NCBI GenBank assembly: GCA_937975705.1
Contig: CALJTX010000031.1
Location: 17,250 to 81,249, forward strand
Reading direction: 5' to 3'
Source of the DNA: an uncultured Flavobacteriia bacterium
GTDB lineage: Bacteria; Bacteroidota; Bacteroidia; Flavobacteriales_D; Crocinitomicaceae
Length of the DNA stretch: 64,000 bases
Of this stretch, positions 43,137 through 51,847 are shown piece by piece (positions within the stretch are counted from its first letter, which is position 1; each line of letters begins with the position of its first letter). Both the position numbers and the translations under genes were made by a program. The notes beneath the pieces were generated by a model. That model was not told the DNA's origin. It ran no database searches and was given only the letters and a program-made list of their open reading frames with translations.

Positions 43137-44015
43137 CTAGCGCTTGACATTTTTCTCGATGTATGCTATAATTTTGCCGGCGATATCGGTTTGGGTGGTT
43201 TTTTCAATGCCCTCTAGACCCGGAGAAGAGTTGACTTCCAAGACCAATGGACCGCGTTCAGACTGCAGTAAATCTACGCCTGCTATGCCCAAGCCAACCG
43301 CCTTGGCGGCTAAAATAGCCGTATACTTTTCTTCTGTCGTGAGTTCAATGACTTCGGAGCTGCCGCCGCGGTGCAAATTGGAGCGGAACTCACCCGGCAA
43401 GCCTTGGCGCTTCATGGCACCAACAACTTCACCATCTACGACAAAAGCACGGATATCTGCACCTTTTGCCTCGCGAATAAATTCCTGAACGATTACCCGC
43501 GCTTTAAGGCCATTGAACGCCTCCAATACAGATTGTGCCGCATTGAGGTTTTCTGCCAACACCACACCCAATCCTTGTGTTCCTTCCAAAAGCTTGAGCA
43601 CAACTGGTGCACCGCCTGCGCTTTTTACCACATGCTTGACATCCTTGGAATAGTTGGTAAAAACCGTTTTAGGCAGGCCAATCCCTTCTTTTGAAAGCAC
43701 CTGTAAGCAACGTAGTTTGTCACGAGAGTGGATAATACCTCGAGAACCCACCGCCGTAAAAACATTCATCATTTCAAACTGACGCACCACCGCCGTACCA
43801 TAAAATGTAACCGACGCGCCAATGCGTGGAATAACCGCGTCAAAGCCTTTGAGGTATTGGTTGTGGTAAAAAAGCGCTGGGCCCGTTTGCTCAATTTCGA
43901 TATTGCACTTGAGGTGATCTATAACGTGGGCTTCGTGACCCGCAGCTTCAGCAGCTTCTACAAGCCTGCGGGTTGAGTATAAATGAGCATTGCGGGAGAG
44001 AATGGCGATTTTCAT
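43137..44015 (-). CDS. rimK: RimK-family alpha-L-glutamate ligase
   Basis: A 292-residue ATP-grasp ligase. Characteristic segments: MKIAILSRNAHLYSTRRLVEAA, RIGASVTFYGTAVVRQFE, SRDKLRCLQVLSKEGI, then the ATP site VVLKLLEGTQGLGVVLAE and metal ligands in GVDLLQSERGPLVLEVNSSPG. E. coli RimK adds glutamates to the C-terminus of ribosomal protein S6 and can make poly-alpha-glutamate. The gene overlaps the RimB-like gene by 4 nt. The target in this organism is unknown; S6 is not encoded here. Confidence 0.93.
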   Translation of the reverse strand: MKIAILSRNAHLYSTRRLVEAAEAAGHEAHVIDHLKCNIEIEQTGPALFYHNQYLKGFDAVIPRIGASVTFYGTAVVRQFEMMNVFTAVGSRGIIHSRDKLRCLQVLSKEGIGLPKTVFTNYSKDVKHVVKSAGGAPVVLKLLEGTQGLGVVLAENLNAAQSVLEAFNGLKARVIVQEFIREAKGADIRAFVVDGEVVGAMKRQGLPGEFRSNLHRGGSSEVIELTTEEKYTAILAAKAVGLGIAGVDLLQSERGPLVLEVNSSPGLEGIEKTTQTDIAGKIIAYIEKNVKR

Positions 44016-44449
44016 GAAAGTTGTTGGATGGAAGCGTGGATATATTTTTTACTGGTGTCTACGATAAAGCGTTTGTTGAGCACTTTTCTACCGAGTAGAA
44101 TTGGGTAGCGCATGCCTTGACGCATGGTGAGTGAAAATTCAGTTCGGAATTTTTCTCCGGCAATTTCAATGGAGCCAAAGACAAAAAATCGTTCTTGCAC
44201 CTGCCCCGTACTGCTTTTCACTTTTTTAGTTCTGAATTTGGTAAAAGTCATTTCTTTACCTGTGAAAGCGGCGTGTTTGTCATCGAGAAAAACAACCTTC
44301 AATTCCTTGCCTTCTAGGTAGCAAGAACTTACGTGAATACTAGACGTATAGGCGCCTGAATCTACCTTTGCCTTGACTTCTGCCAAGCCAAAATCTGGGA
44401 GCCAAGCAAGTTCACGGCGGCCAATTAAAATTTTATCGGGAGGCAACAT
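44012..44449 (-). CDS. RimB-like retropepsin-type protease
   Basis: A 145-residue protein of COG4067 (often labelled ATP-dependent zinc protease). The single retropepsin motif is KAKVDSGAYTSSIH with Asp30; the second half (RYPILLGRKVLNKRFIVD) matches the flap and C-terminal strand of the fold. In Pseudomonas, RimB acts with RimK to control S6 glutamate tails. Here the ATG lies 4 nt after a TACATTTG promoter element, and the gene heads the five-gene unit RimB-RimK-AspA-like-M14-SRPBCC. Confidence 0.88.
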   Translation of the reverse strand: MLPPDKILIGRRELAWLPDFGLAEVKAKVDSGAYTSSIHVSSCYLEGKELKVVFLDDKHAAFTGKEMTFTKFRTKKVKSSTGQVQERFFVFGSIEIAGEKFRTEFSLTMRQGMRYPILLGRKVLNKRFIVDTSKKYIHASIQQLS

Positions 44450-44453
44450 AAAA

Positions 44454-44461
44454 CAAATGTA
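44454..44461 (-). promoter_or_regulatory. Promoter -7 element of the RimB-RimK unit
   Basis: Minus-strand TACATTTG matches TAnnTTTG and ends 4 nt before the ATG at 44449. Confidence 0.6.
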
Positions 44462-44528
44462 GCGAAACTTCTAATACATGAAAATGAGCGAAAAGCAAAT
44501 AAAGCGCAAGAATGGTCGTTAAGGATTG

Positions 44529-44536
44529 TAACTTTG
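44529..44536 (+). promoter_or_regulatory. Promoter -7 element of the TonB receptor gene
   Basis: TAACTTTG ends 5 nt before the ATG at 44542. Confidence 0.6.
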
Positions 44537-44541
44537 CAGTT

Positions 44542-47193
44542 ATGAAGCAGCTTTTACTTCTCTTCTTTTTGACTTCCCCTCTGCTTTTTTGGGCGCAAGA
44601 AATCACTTTGTATGGACATTGTTACCTCAAAGGGAAGAAACCAGCTGTTGGCGTAAAAATTCAACTCAAAGTAATAGACAACAGGTCGGTTCAGATACCA
44701 TCAAGCACCACAAGCGACAATAAAGGCTATTATTCGTTTGGTCATTTGCATGTCGGAGACCTCATCGAGATACAATATGAATTGGATGGCGTGGCCCTCT
44801 CCTTGAACACCATCATCACCAACACAACTGCTTTACAAGAGCTTCCCGATCAAAATTTCGCCATTCAAGACAACCGAGGCGTTGTGGTCCGACAAGAAGG
44901 ACAAAATCCTTTTGAAATTGAGAAACTGCCCCAATTGAATTTAAAAGGAATTGTGAACCTTGAAAAAACACTGACGCTCACCACTGCCGCCACCTCCAAC
45001 AATGAACTCACCTCTAATTACAATGTAAGGGGTGGTAACTACGATGAAAACCTCGTTTATGTCAATGGTTTTCAGGTATACAGACCTTTTCTGACGCGCA
45101 GTGGGCAGCAGGAAGGCATGAGTTTCATCCACTCCTCCTTAGTAGAAGACGTGCGTTTCAGTGCGGGCGGTTTTGCTGCCAACTATGGTGATCGGCTCAG
45201 CTCTGTGCTAGACATCACCTACAAAACACCAACAACTTTTCATGCTTCGGCTATGGCCTCTCTTTTAGGCGTTGAAGGACATGTAGAAGAAGCCGTGAGC
45301 CAGCGCTTCAATTTTTTGGTGGGTGCCCGCTACCGTTCCAACGGCTATTTTCTCAATACCCTCCCGACTAAAGGCGCATACAACCCTGTTTTTGCAGATG
45401 CACAAATACTGACCAACTACCAACTCAACGAATTCTGGACCTGGAGTTTCCTAGGACATTTCTCCACCAACGCGTATCGCTTCGCCCCACAAACTGCACA
45501 ATCAGATTTCGGGACAGCCAACGAAGCCTACCGCCTCATGATTTATTTCGAAGGACAAGAGAATTCAAATTTCCAGACTTTGATGGGCGGAACCTCCCTC
45601 AAATATGCCAAAGACCGCACCAAACTCGATTTTTATCTCTCTGCTTTTCAATCCGATGAACGCGAGTACTTTGACATACTCGGACAATACTACATCAACG
45701 AGCTTGAAACAGACCCTTCCAAAGAAGAATTTGGTGATTCCATCGCAACGCTAGGCGTGGGTGGCTTTCTCAATCATGGGCGCAATAGACTACAAGCCCA
45801 AATTTTCAACGCGTATCACAACGGGAGTTATTTACTTTTGGACAATTATACCGATGCCAATAAAACCAAAAAACGGTATTCCGAACTCTCTTGGGGGCTC
45901 AATGTGCAAGCCGACCACTTTGTAGATCAACTGAGCGAGTGGCGCCTCATCGATTCTTCTGGCTATAGCTTGCCTCAAACCCAACCCGATTCTATTGTGC
46001 TTTTTGAAACGATCAAAGGCAACCTCAGCCTGAATGGCTTCCGCACTACTGGTTATTTTCAGTGGTCCAACTCGTGGGTGAAAGTGAGCCGTGAAAAAAT
46101 TGTTGCGCTCAAAATGCCTTACAAAAACCCAGACGGCACCAAAACCCGGGTTGTCGATACATTAGCTATTTCTACCAACAAATTCAATTTTCAGTTTGGC
46201 TTGCGCGGCGGCTACACCAGTATCAATAAAGAGCCTTACTTTACCCCTCGCCTTAGTATCTCCTATGCCCCAGCCGCCTACATGTGGCAAAATGGCCAGG
46301 CGGTCAGACGCGGATTGCTTTTCAAATTTTCAACCGGACTTTATTACCAACCGCCATTTTACCGAGAGTTCAGAACTTTCGATGGCCATTTGGCACTCGG
46401 CGTGCAAGCGCAAAAATCCTTACATATCGTAGCGGGTTCTGAATTTCAGTTTCAGATGTGGGGGCGTCAAACACCATTTAAACTCAATACTGAAATTTAC
46501 TACAAATACCTCTGGGACCTCAACCCATACGAAATTGAAAACGTGCGCACGCGCTATTATGCCAACAACAATGCGGTTGGCTACGCTTATGGTCTAGACA
46601 TCAATGTACACGGCGAATTTGTAGAAGGCATTCAGTCGTTTTTCAAATTAGGGCTACTCTCTACCAAAGAAGACATCCTCGGCGATCAGTACACCAACTA
46701 TTTCAATGCCGCAGGCGAGCGCATCATTTTTGGCTACAGCGAAGACCAAGTGGTGGTAGATTCTGTGGTGGTATTCCCAGGTTACATTCCGCGCCCGACC
46801 GACCAATGGCTAACTTTTGGTGCTTTGGTACAGGACCAAATGCCGGGTTATGAAGCCTTCAAGGTGCAGATGGGCTTGCAATACGGCTCGCGCCTTCCCT
46901 ACGGGCCGCCAGACTTTACGCGCTACAAAGACACTTTGCGCATGCGTTCGTATTTTCGGGTAGACCTCGGTCTTTCTTATGATTTATTGCACAACAAAAC
47001 CGTAATCAAACAAGGCAAAAAGGGTTGGCAAGCACTCGATCAGGCGCTCATTTCACTGGAAATTTTCAATGTTCTTGGCGTCAATAACGTACTCTCCAAA
47101 CAATGGATACAAGACGTTCAAGGGAAATTCTATTCTGTGCCCAATTACCTTACCCAACGTCTTTTCAATCTGAAGTTTAGCGTGGCCTTCTAG
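44542..47193 (+). CDS. TonB-dependent receptor with carboxypeptidase-regulatory N-domain
   Basis: An 883-residue outer-membrane receptor. After the signal peptide (MKQLLLLFFLTSPLLFWAQ) a beta-sandwich domain (about 20-105, LYGHCYLKGKKPAVGVKIQL) precedes the plug (LTSNYNVRGGNYDENLVYVNG; FSAGGFAANYGDRLSSVLDI) and a barrel ending in the aromatic strand FNLKFSVAF. No SusD partner lies nearby, so it is not a typical glycan locus; siderophore, vitamin or peptide uptake are possible. The ATG at 44542 sits 5 nt after a TAACTTTG; the longer GTG-type start falls upstream of that element. The stop codon abuts the stop of the convergent regulator. Confidence 0.92.
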   Translation: MKQLLLLFFLTSPLLFWAQEITLYGHCYLKGKKPAVGVKIQLKVIDNRSVQIPSSTTSDNKGYYSFGHLHVGDLIEIQYELDGVALSLNTIITNTTALQELPDQNFAIQDNRGVVVRQEGQNPFEIEKLPQLNLKGIVNLEKTLTLTTAATSNNELTSNYNVRGGNYDENLVYVNGFQVYRPFLTRSGQQEGMSFIHSSLVEDVRFSAGGFAANYGDRLSSVLDITYKTPTTFHASAMASLLGVEGHVEEAVSQRFNFLVGARYRSNGYFLNTLPTKGAYNPVFADAQILTNYQLNEFWTWSFLGHFSTNAYRFAPQTAQSDFGTANEAYRLMIYFEGQENSNFQTLMGGTSLKYAKDRTKLDFYLSAFQSDEREYFDILGQYYINELETDPSKEEFGDSIATLGVGGFLNHGRNRLQAQIFNAYHNGSYLLLDNYTDANKTKKRYSELSWGLNVQADHFVDQLSEWRLIDSSGYSLPQTQPDSIVLFETIKGNLSLNGFRTTGYFQWSNSWVKVSREKIVALKMPYKNPDGTKTRVVDTLAISTNKFNFQFGLRGGYTSINKEPYFTPRLSISYAPAAYMWQNGQAVRRGLLFKFSTGLYYQPPFYREFRTFDGHLALGVQAQKSLHIVAGSEFQFQMWGRQTPFKLNTEIYYKYLWDLNPYEIENVRTRYYANNNAVGYAYGLDINVHGEFVEGIQSFFKLGLLSTKEDILGDQYTNYFNAAGERIIFGYSEDQVVVDSVVVFPGYIPRPTDQWLTFGALVQDQMPGYEAFKVQMGLQYGSRLPYGPPDFTRYKDTLRMRSYFRVDLGLSYDLLHNKTVIKQGKKGWQALDQALISLEIFNVLGVNNVLSKQWIQDVQGKFYSVPNYLTQRLFNLKFSVAF

Positions 47194-47871
47194 TTAGTTG
47201 AGGCTTGGGGCAAACAAGAAGCGATTTGGAGAAACCAAGGCAGTCTTGACCGCGTACATCACGATACCGGCTGTATTTTTCACGCCCAATTTAGCCATGA
47301 TATTTTTGCGGTGGGTATTGACGGTATGTTTGCTCAAAAACAATATTTCGGCAATTTGTTCGTTGGTTTGACCCTCCGCAATAAGTACAATGATTTCGTT
47401 TTCACGTTCTGAAAGCACAACGGGCCCACAACTGAACTCCTCGGTATTGAGCTCTGAAAGGTCAATGTTGGCTTTTTGGATGGTTTCTAGAATTTGGCCA
47501 CAAAAAAATTGCTTGCCCTGCGCGGTTTCTTTTACCGCATCTATGATTTCGGCGAGTTCGCAGTCTTTTTTAACGTAACTCGTGACCCCTGACTTTAGGG
47601 CATCTATTAAAATAGGCGCATGCTGGGCTTCTGTGATGGCTACAAAACGCAAGTCTTTGTATTTAGCAAGTGCTTTGTGGACGATATCTATGCTGAAACC
47701 ATGTGCTGTGAAGTCGATAAGTACGACGTCGGCTCCGAAGGTTTTGAGCTGAGCCATGAGCTCGTCTTGGTTTTTGGCTTCGCCAGCAATACGGATATCA
47801 GACTGGGCGTTTAAGATGGTTCTTAAACCCAAAAGAATCAGTTCATTGCTATCGGCGAGGATGACTTGCAT
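47194..47871 (-). CDS. Response regulator, LuxR/NarL type
   Basis: A 225-residue two-component regulator. The receiver domain (1-120) has the phospho-acceptor Asp53 in VVLIDFTAHG and a conserved Lys in SYVKKD. The LuxR-type helix-turn-helix is at about 158-215 (LSERENEIIVLIAEGQTNEQ, then KHTVNTHRKNIMAKL). No sensor kinase is adjacent, so it is an orphan in this window. The start at 47871 matches receiver N-termini (MQVILADSNE). Its promoter element TAACTTTG is 21 nt upstream. Confidence 0.92.
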   Translation of the reverse strand: MQVILADSNELILLGLRTILNAQSDIRIAGEAKNQDELMAQLKTFGADVVLIDFTAHGFSIDIVHKALAKYKDLRFVAITEAQHAPILIDALKSGVTSYVKKDCELAEIIDAVKETAQGKQFFCGQILETIQKANIDLSELNTEEFSCGPVVLSERENEIIVLIAEGQTNEQIAEILFLSKHTVNTHRKNIMAKLGVKNTAGIVMYAVKTALVSPNRFLFAPSLN

Positions 47872-47892
47872 CTTATTTAGAATTATTCTAGA

Positions 47893-47900
47893 CAAAGTTA
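47893..47900 (-). promoter_or_regulatory. Promoter -7 element of the response regulator
   Basis: Minus-strand TAACTTTG, 21 nt before the ATG at 47871. Confidence 0.55.
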
Positions 47901-47994
47901 CATTCAAAATTCATTTTTTCGCGCATGAACAACACTTTTTTTCGTGTTCGCAAGCAAAGTTGCATCAATGGACAGAAAATTGAGAAGAAGCACC

Positions 47995-48002
47995 TAACTT
48001 TG
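47995..48002 (+). promoter_or_regulatory. Promoter -7 element of the tsaC/sua5 gene
   Basis: TAACTTTG ends 4 nt before the ATG at 48007. Confidence 0.6.
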
Positions 48003-48006
48003 CCCA

Positions 48007-48957
48007 ATGAACACGGAAATTGGCACAGACCTTTTCAAAGCCCTTGCATGCATTCAAAGCGGAAAAACCGTAGCGGTACCAACTGAAACCGTTTATGGCT
48101 TAGCTGCCGATGCCAACAATGAAGAAGCCGTTTTGAGCATCTTTGAGGCTAAAGGACGACCTACCTCCAATCCGTTGATCTTACATTTTGATCAGCTGCA
48201 AACAGCACTGCCTTACACCGCTAATTTTCCAGCGATATTTGAAACCCTTTATGATGCTTTTTGCCCTGGTCCACTTACTTTTATAGTGCCTAAAAGTAGT
48301 TTGGTCAGTGCACTCATTACAGGGGGGCAAGAGACCGTAGCCCTGCGCTTTCCGAAGCACCCCATGCTCCAAAATTTACTGCAAAAATTAGGCTTACCGC
48401 TTGCGGCACCCAGCGCCAATTTATACGGACAACTCAGTCCGACCTCAGCCTTGCATGTGCAGACTCAACTGGCAGGCCGCATTCCGTACATCTTAGACGG
48501 GGGCAGCTGTAACGAAGGTTTGGAATCTACCATTATTGGCTTATGGAACGATAAAGTAGTAGTGTACCGCTATGGCAGCATTACCCCAGAAGCGCTGTCT
48601 GAGGTTCTGGGCTACCTTCCCGAGGCCAAAATTCATGCAGAAGGAACCGTGCTCACCAGTGGAATGGTCAAGCACCACTACGCTACCCAAACACCACTCT
48701 ATTTAGGTGTAAAGCCAACACACGAACAAGAACTCGCCGTGCAAATTTCTTTGCAACATGACCTCACCATCTTCGGCCCACAGCTTGCTTTGAGTGCAAA
48801 TGGCTCGATGCTAGACGCCGCCCGCAACCTTTATGCAACACTGCACAAAGCCGACACCCTTGGACTTGAGAAAATTTATGTCGCACCTTTTCCGAATGAA
48901 GGTTTGGGTCGTGCCATGAACGATCGCTTGAGTAGAGCAGCTGCAAAGTTTGCTTAA
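48007..48957 (+). CDS. L-threonylcarbamoyladenylate synthase (Sua5 type)
   Basis: A 316-residue enzyme that makes threonylcarbamoyl-AMP from threonine, bicarbonate and ATP, the first step of the tRNA t6A37 modification. The YrdC domain (1-200) shows KTVAVPTETVYGLAADA, KGRPTSNPLILH, PGPLTFIVPK, LRFPKHP and APSANLYGQLSPTSA. The extra C-terminal Sua5 domain (about 210-316), joined by a loop with SGMVKHHYATQTPLYLG, marks the Sua5 rather than the short TsaC type. The ATG is 4 nt after a TAACTTTG element. Bicarbonate is a substrate, a loose link to the dab genes. Confidence 0.94.
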   Translation: MNTEIGTDLFKALACIQSGKTVAVPTETVYGLAADANNEEAVLSIFEAKGRPTSNPLILHFDQLQTALPYTANFPAIFETLYDAFCPGPLTFIVPKSSLVSALITGGQETVALRFPKHPMLQNLLQKLGLPLAAPSANLYGQLSPTSALHVQTQLAGRIPYILDGGSCNEGLESTIIGLWNDKVVVYRYGSITPEALSEVLGYLPEAKIHAEGTVLTSGMVKHHYATQTPLYLGVKPTHEQELAVQISLQHDLTIFGPQLALSANGSMLDAARNLYATLHKADTLGLEKIYVAPFPNEGLGRAMNDRLSRAAAKFA

Positions 48958-49043
48958 GCGTAGCGTAATCTGAACCCTAATTTTTCTGAACAAGTTTTCT
49001 AATGATAAGCCTCATTTCCAAAATCAATGGAAAAGATAAGGCA

Positions 49044-49071
49044 TAAAAAAAGGCCCCAAGATGGAGCCTTT
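49044..49071 (-). terminator. Terminator of rpmE2
   Basis: AAAGGCCCC (49049-49057) and GGAGCCTTT (49063-49071) pair with one wobble. A T run follows on the minus strand, 26 nt after the gene. Confidence 0.85.
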
Positions 49072-49097
49072 CAAATATGGTGATTGCAAATGTGCAA

Positions 49098-49352
49098 TTA
49101 TTTCATGTGACGACCGTAACGGTTTTTGAATTTGTCGATACGACCTGCGGTATCTACGAACTGTGCAATACCCGTAAAGAATGGGTGTGACTTGTGAGAG
49201 ATATCTAACTTAACAAGTGGGTATTCGTTGCCGTCTTCCCAAGAGATGGTTTCTTTGGTTTCTGCGCAAGAAGGACAAATAAACGCGTACTCGTTAGACA
49301 TGTCTTTAAATACGACTAAACGGTAATCTGATGGGTGGATATCTTTTTTCAT
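49098..49352 (-). CDS. rpmE2: 50S ribosomal protein L31, type B (bL31)
   Basis: An 84-residue bL31: MKKDIHPSDYRLVVFKDMS, then SHPFFTGIAQFVDTAGRIDK and a basic C-terminus. The length and loop place it in type B. A CPSC pair at about residues 26-29 is present, but the other zinc ligands of type A are lacking. It is a single-gene unit with its own promoter and terminator. Confidence 0.96.
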   Translation of the reverse strand: MKKDIHPSDYRLVVFKDMSNEYAFICPSCAETKETISWEDGNEYPLVKLDISHKSHPFFTGIAQFVDTAGRIDKFKNRYGRHMK

Positions 49353-49378
49353 GAGTATTACTTTTCGAAAATGGAATG

Positions 49379-49386
49379 CAAAGATA
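49379..49386 (-). promoter_or_regulatory. Promoter -7 element of rpmE2
   Basis: Minus-strand TATCTTTG; a TTG (49406-49408, read on minus) lies 19 nt upstream. Leader to the ATG is about 26 nt. Confidence 0.65.
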
Positions 49387-49464
49387 GGTATTTCTTCTTG
49401 AAAAACAAGAAAATCAGCCTCGAAACGAAAAAAATGTAATTTCGTAACGAATTTACTGCTTTTT

Positions 49465-50685
49465 ATGCGCCCTGCGTCAGATCCTGCTTTGTCTTACCTT
49501 GAACTCAAGGACAACCGTTTGCACTCTATTTTAGAGCTCACAAACGCGATCAACGCCAATATGGCCATAGAGCAACTGTACCGCATCTTCACCTTCATCC
49601 TTAAAGAACAGCTGCATTTCAGTCGTTTTGCGCTTTTGCACCAACAAGACGAATGGACACTCGCGGCCAAAAGTGGCTACAAGCGCAAAATAGAAGCAGA
49701 AGAGTTGGCACTTGAACTTGCACGTTTCAAAGAAATCACACTAGTTGAGTCATCGAATAGCGCTTTGTTGCAAGACTTCCAGGCGGTCATTCCGATTTAT
49801 CACCAAGACCGTCCGCTTGCCTATTTGATTTTGGCTACGCCGAGTAAAACGGAGTCTTTGGAACCCGCGCATTTCTCTTTTGCCCAAACGCTGACCAACA
49901 TTTTAACCGTAGCGCTTGAAAACCGCAAGTTGAGTGCGCAAAATGAAATCAAAGAACAAATCTCCAAAGAATTGGAATTGGCTTCCGAGATGCAAAAACT
50001 GCTCTTCCCGCAAGAATTACCCTCCAACAAAAAGATGGATATATCTGGTCGCTATATCCCAAGACACGCGGTCGGCGGAGACTTCTATGATTTTATTCCG
50101 CTCGGCGACGAAGAATACATCATTTGTATAGGCGATGTGAGTGGAAAAGGCATTACCGCGGCACTGCTCATGGCTAATTTTCAGGCAACCATACGAACGC
50201 TTTTCAAGTACCAGCGTTTCGAGCTGACCTTTTTAATGGAGGAACTCAACAAACTCGTGATGAAAAATGCCAAGGGCGAAAAATTCATTACGTTTTTCAT
50301 TGCCCATTACAATGCCTACACGCGTCAGCTTCTGTATGTCAATGCAGGACACAACCAACCGTTTATCTTGAGTGGCAAAAACACAACCCTTTTGACAGAA
50401 GGCTGCATTGGTTTGGGTATGCTAGACGAACTCCCTTTTGTACACGTTGGTAAAATGCAACTGCAAGCGAAATCGACAATGGTACTCTTTACCGATGGCG
50501 TGGTAGAACTCGAAAATGAAAGAGGTGCGCAATTTGGTGTAGAACAGCTCATCAAGCAAGTTAGGTCCTTTTCTGCGCTCAAAATGGAAGACATGAACGA
50601 TATCATTTTCTCCAAATTAGAAGACTGGAAAGGTAGCCTCCCCTACGTAGACGACACCGCTATTTTTAGTTGTAAATTCTTTTAG
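49465..50685 (+). CDS. GAF-SpoIIE (RsbU-like) serine phosphatase
   Basis: A 406-residue signalling protein. A GAF-like domain (about 15-150; LELTNAINANMAIEQLYRIF) leads through a helical linker to a PP2C/SpoIIE phosphatase (about 175-405). Metal-binding signatures are AVGGDFYDFIPLGDEEY, CIGDVSGKGITAALLMA, NAGHNQPFIL and LFTDGVVELEN, all with Asp or Gly intact. Such proteins dephosphorylate anti-sigma-antagonist-type partners; no STAS or anti-sigma gene is adjacent. It overlaps the convergent PorV-like gene by 4 nt. A TAATTTCG element lies about 20 nt upstream. Confidence 0.9.
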   Translation: MRPASDPALSYLELKDNRLHSILELTNAINANMAIEQLYRIFTFILKEQLHFSRFALLHQQDEWTLAAKSGYKRKIEAEELALELARFKEITLVESSNSALLQDFQAVIPIYHQDRPLAYLILATPSKTESLEPAHFSFAQTLTNILTVALENRKLSAQNEIKEQISKELELASEMQKLLFPQELPSNKKMDISGRYIPRHAVGGDFYDFIPLGDEEYIICIGDVSGKGITAALLMANFQATIRTLFKYQRFELTFLMEELNKLVMKNAKGEKFITFFIAHYNAYTRQLLYVNAGHNQPFILSGKNTTLLTEGCIGLGMLDELPFVHVGKMQLQAKSTMVLFTDGVVELENERGAQFGVEQLIKQVRSFSALKMEDMNDIIFSKLEDWKGSLPYVDDTAIFSCKFF

Positions 50686-51782
50686 TTTGCGCCCACAGCA
50701 CTTGGCCCTCCAAAGGCCCACTTGAGTGAAAACAAGTGCGTGAAATATCCTTCTCCACCCAGACCCAAGCGCGTAAAGGCATAATCGATAGTCCAGTTTT
50801 GAAGCACGACCCCCGCGCCTAAATGAGGCTGTAGCCCCAGTTTTTTGTTTTGGTCGAAATCCAAGAAATATTGAAATTGAGACACACCTGTTCGCAGGGT
50901 CAGTTTGTGGTCGTAATTGAGGTAGAGTCCGGCTCTAGGATCTAATGAAAACACACTCCCAGACAACAAAGTATTGCGTGGGCCGTCTGTGGTGATTTCG
51001 GCATTCAATTGCCCACCGAGTTCATATTTTTCATTCTTGAGTGGCAACTTTCCGGCTATACCTAAAACGATTCTTGGAAGCATTTGCTCGATGCCATTTT
51101 GTGGCAGTTCATTGTTGGTTTGCAGCAAGGTGGCTTGCATTTCGGGACTCAGGGTGTAGGTCCAGGCGCTAAATGTACTGGTGGCGTCGCGCATACTCAG
51201 ACCCGCCGACCAATATTTACTTGGTCTATATTGCAGCCCCGCATCAAAACCAAAACCGTACGCTTTTGCAAAATTGCCGATGTGGCGATACAGTACTTTT
51301 GCACTCACGCCCACACTAAGGTGCTGCACACGCGTGGGCTTGCCGATGGAGCCAATTAATGCGTAATCGGCGCTGTTAAATGTCTGGAGCTGACTGTAAT
51401 CTATGTTGCCTTGGTTGTCGATCAGTTGGGTGGTATTGTAGATGTTGTCTACGCCGAGTCTAATCAAGTTGAGCGCCACAACTGTTTGCGGGGCAACCCT
51501 TCTCGAAACCCCAAGGTGGTCAAAAGCGGCCAAGCCACCAAAATAAGAGGCGTGCATTAAGCCGATTTCGGTTGCCTGTGCCTGCTGTGACAACCCAGCT
51601 GGATTCCAAACTCCGGCATTTAAACCGTCTACATCGGCAACAACTGCCGAACCCATACCGAGCGCTGCGGCACCCACGCCCATGTTAAGGAATTCATTGG
51701 CGTATTTCGGATTGAAATCTTGAGCGAAGACCTGTGAAAGGCCAAACAACCCGATAAACAAAGTGCTTTTGATTGAAAACAT
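50682..51782 (-). CDS. PorV/PorQ-family outer-membrane protein
   Basis: A 366-residue exported beta-barrel protein with signal peptide MFSIKSTLFIGLFGLSQVFAQ. The FadL-like N-terminal signature of PorV/PorQ proteins is clear (NEFLNMGVGAAALGMGSAVV and AGVWNPAGLSQ). PorV and PorQ work in T9SS cargo handling at the cell surface, and two T9SS cargo genes lie in this window. Whether this is the main PorQ, PorV or a paralogue cannot be decided. Start 51782 is set by the signal peptide. Confidence 0.87.
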   Translation of the reverse strand: MFSIKSTLFIGLFGLSQVFAQDFNPKYANEFLNMGVGAAALGMGSAVVADVDGLNAGVWNPAGLSQQAQATEIGLMHASYFGGLAAFDHLGVSRRVAPQTVVALNLIRLGVDNIYNTTQLIDNQGNIDYSQLQTFNSADYALIGSIGKPTRVQHLSVGVSAKVLYRHIGNFAKAYGFGFDAGLQYRPSKYWSAGLSMRDATSTFSAWTYTLSPEMQATLLQTNNELPQNGIEQMLPRIVLGIAGKLPLKNEKYELGGQLNAEITTDGPRNTLLSGSVFSLDPRAGLYLNYDHKLTLRTGVSQFQYFLDFDQNKKLGLQPHLGAGVVLQNWTIDYAFTRLGLGGEGYFTHLFSLKWAFGGPSAVGAN

Positions 51783-51847
51783 GGTACAAAAACTCAAAAT
51801 TGCATAAAAAATTGTGTTTAATCGGTACTTTTACAAAAAACGCAAAC

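Noticed and set aside
49008..49042. Imperfect hairpin downstream of the sua5 gene
   Set aside because: The stem is interrupted and no T run follows on the plus strand; not a convincing terminator.
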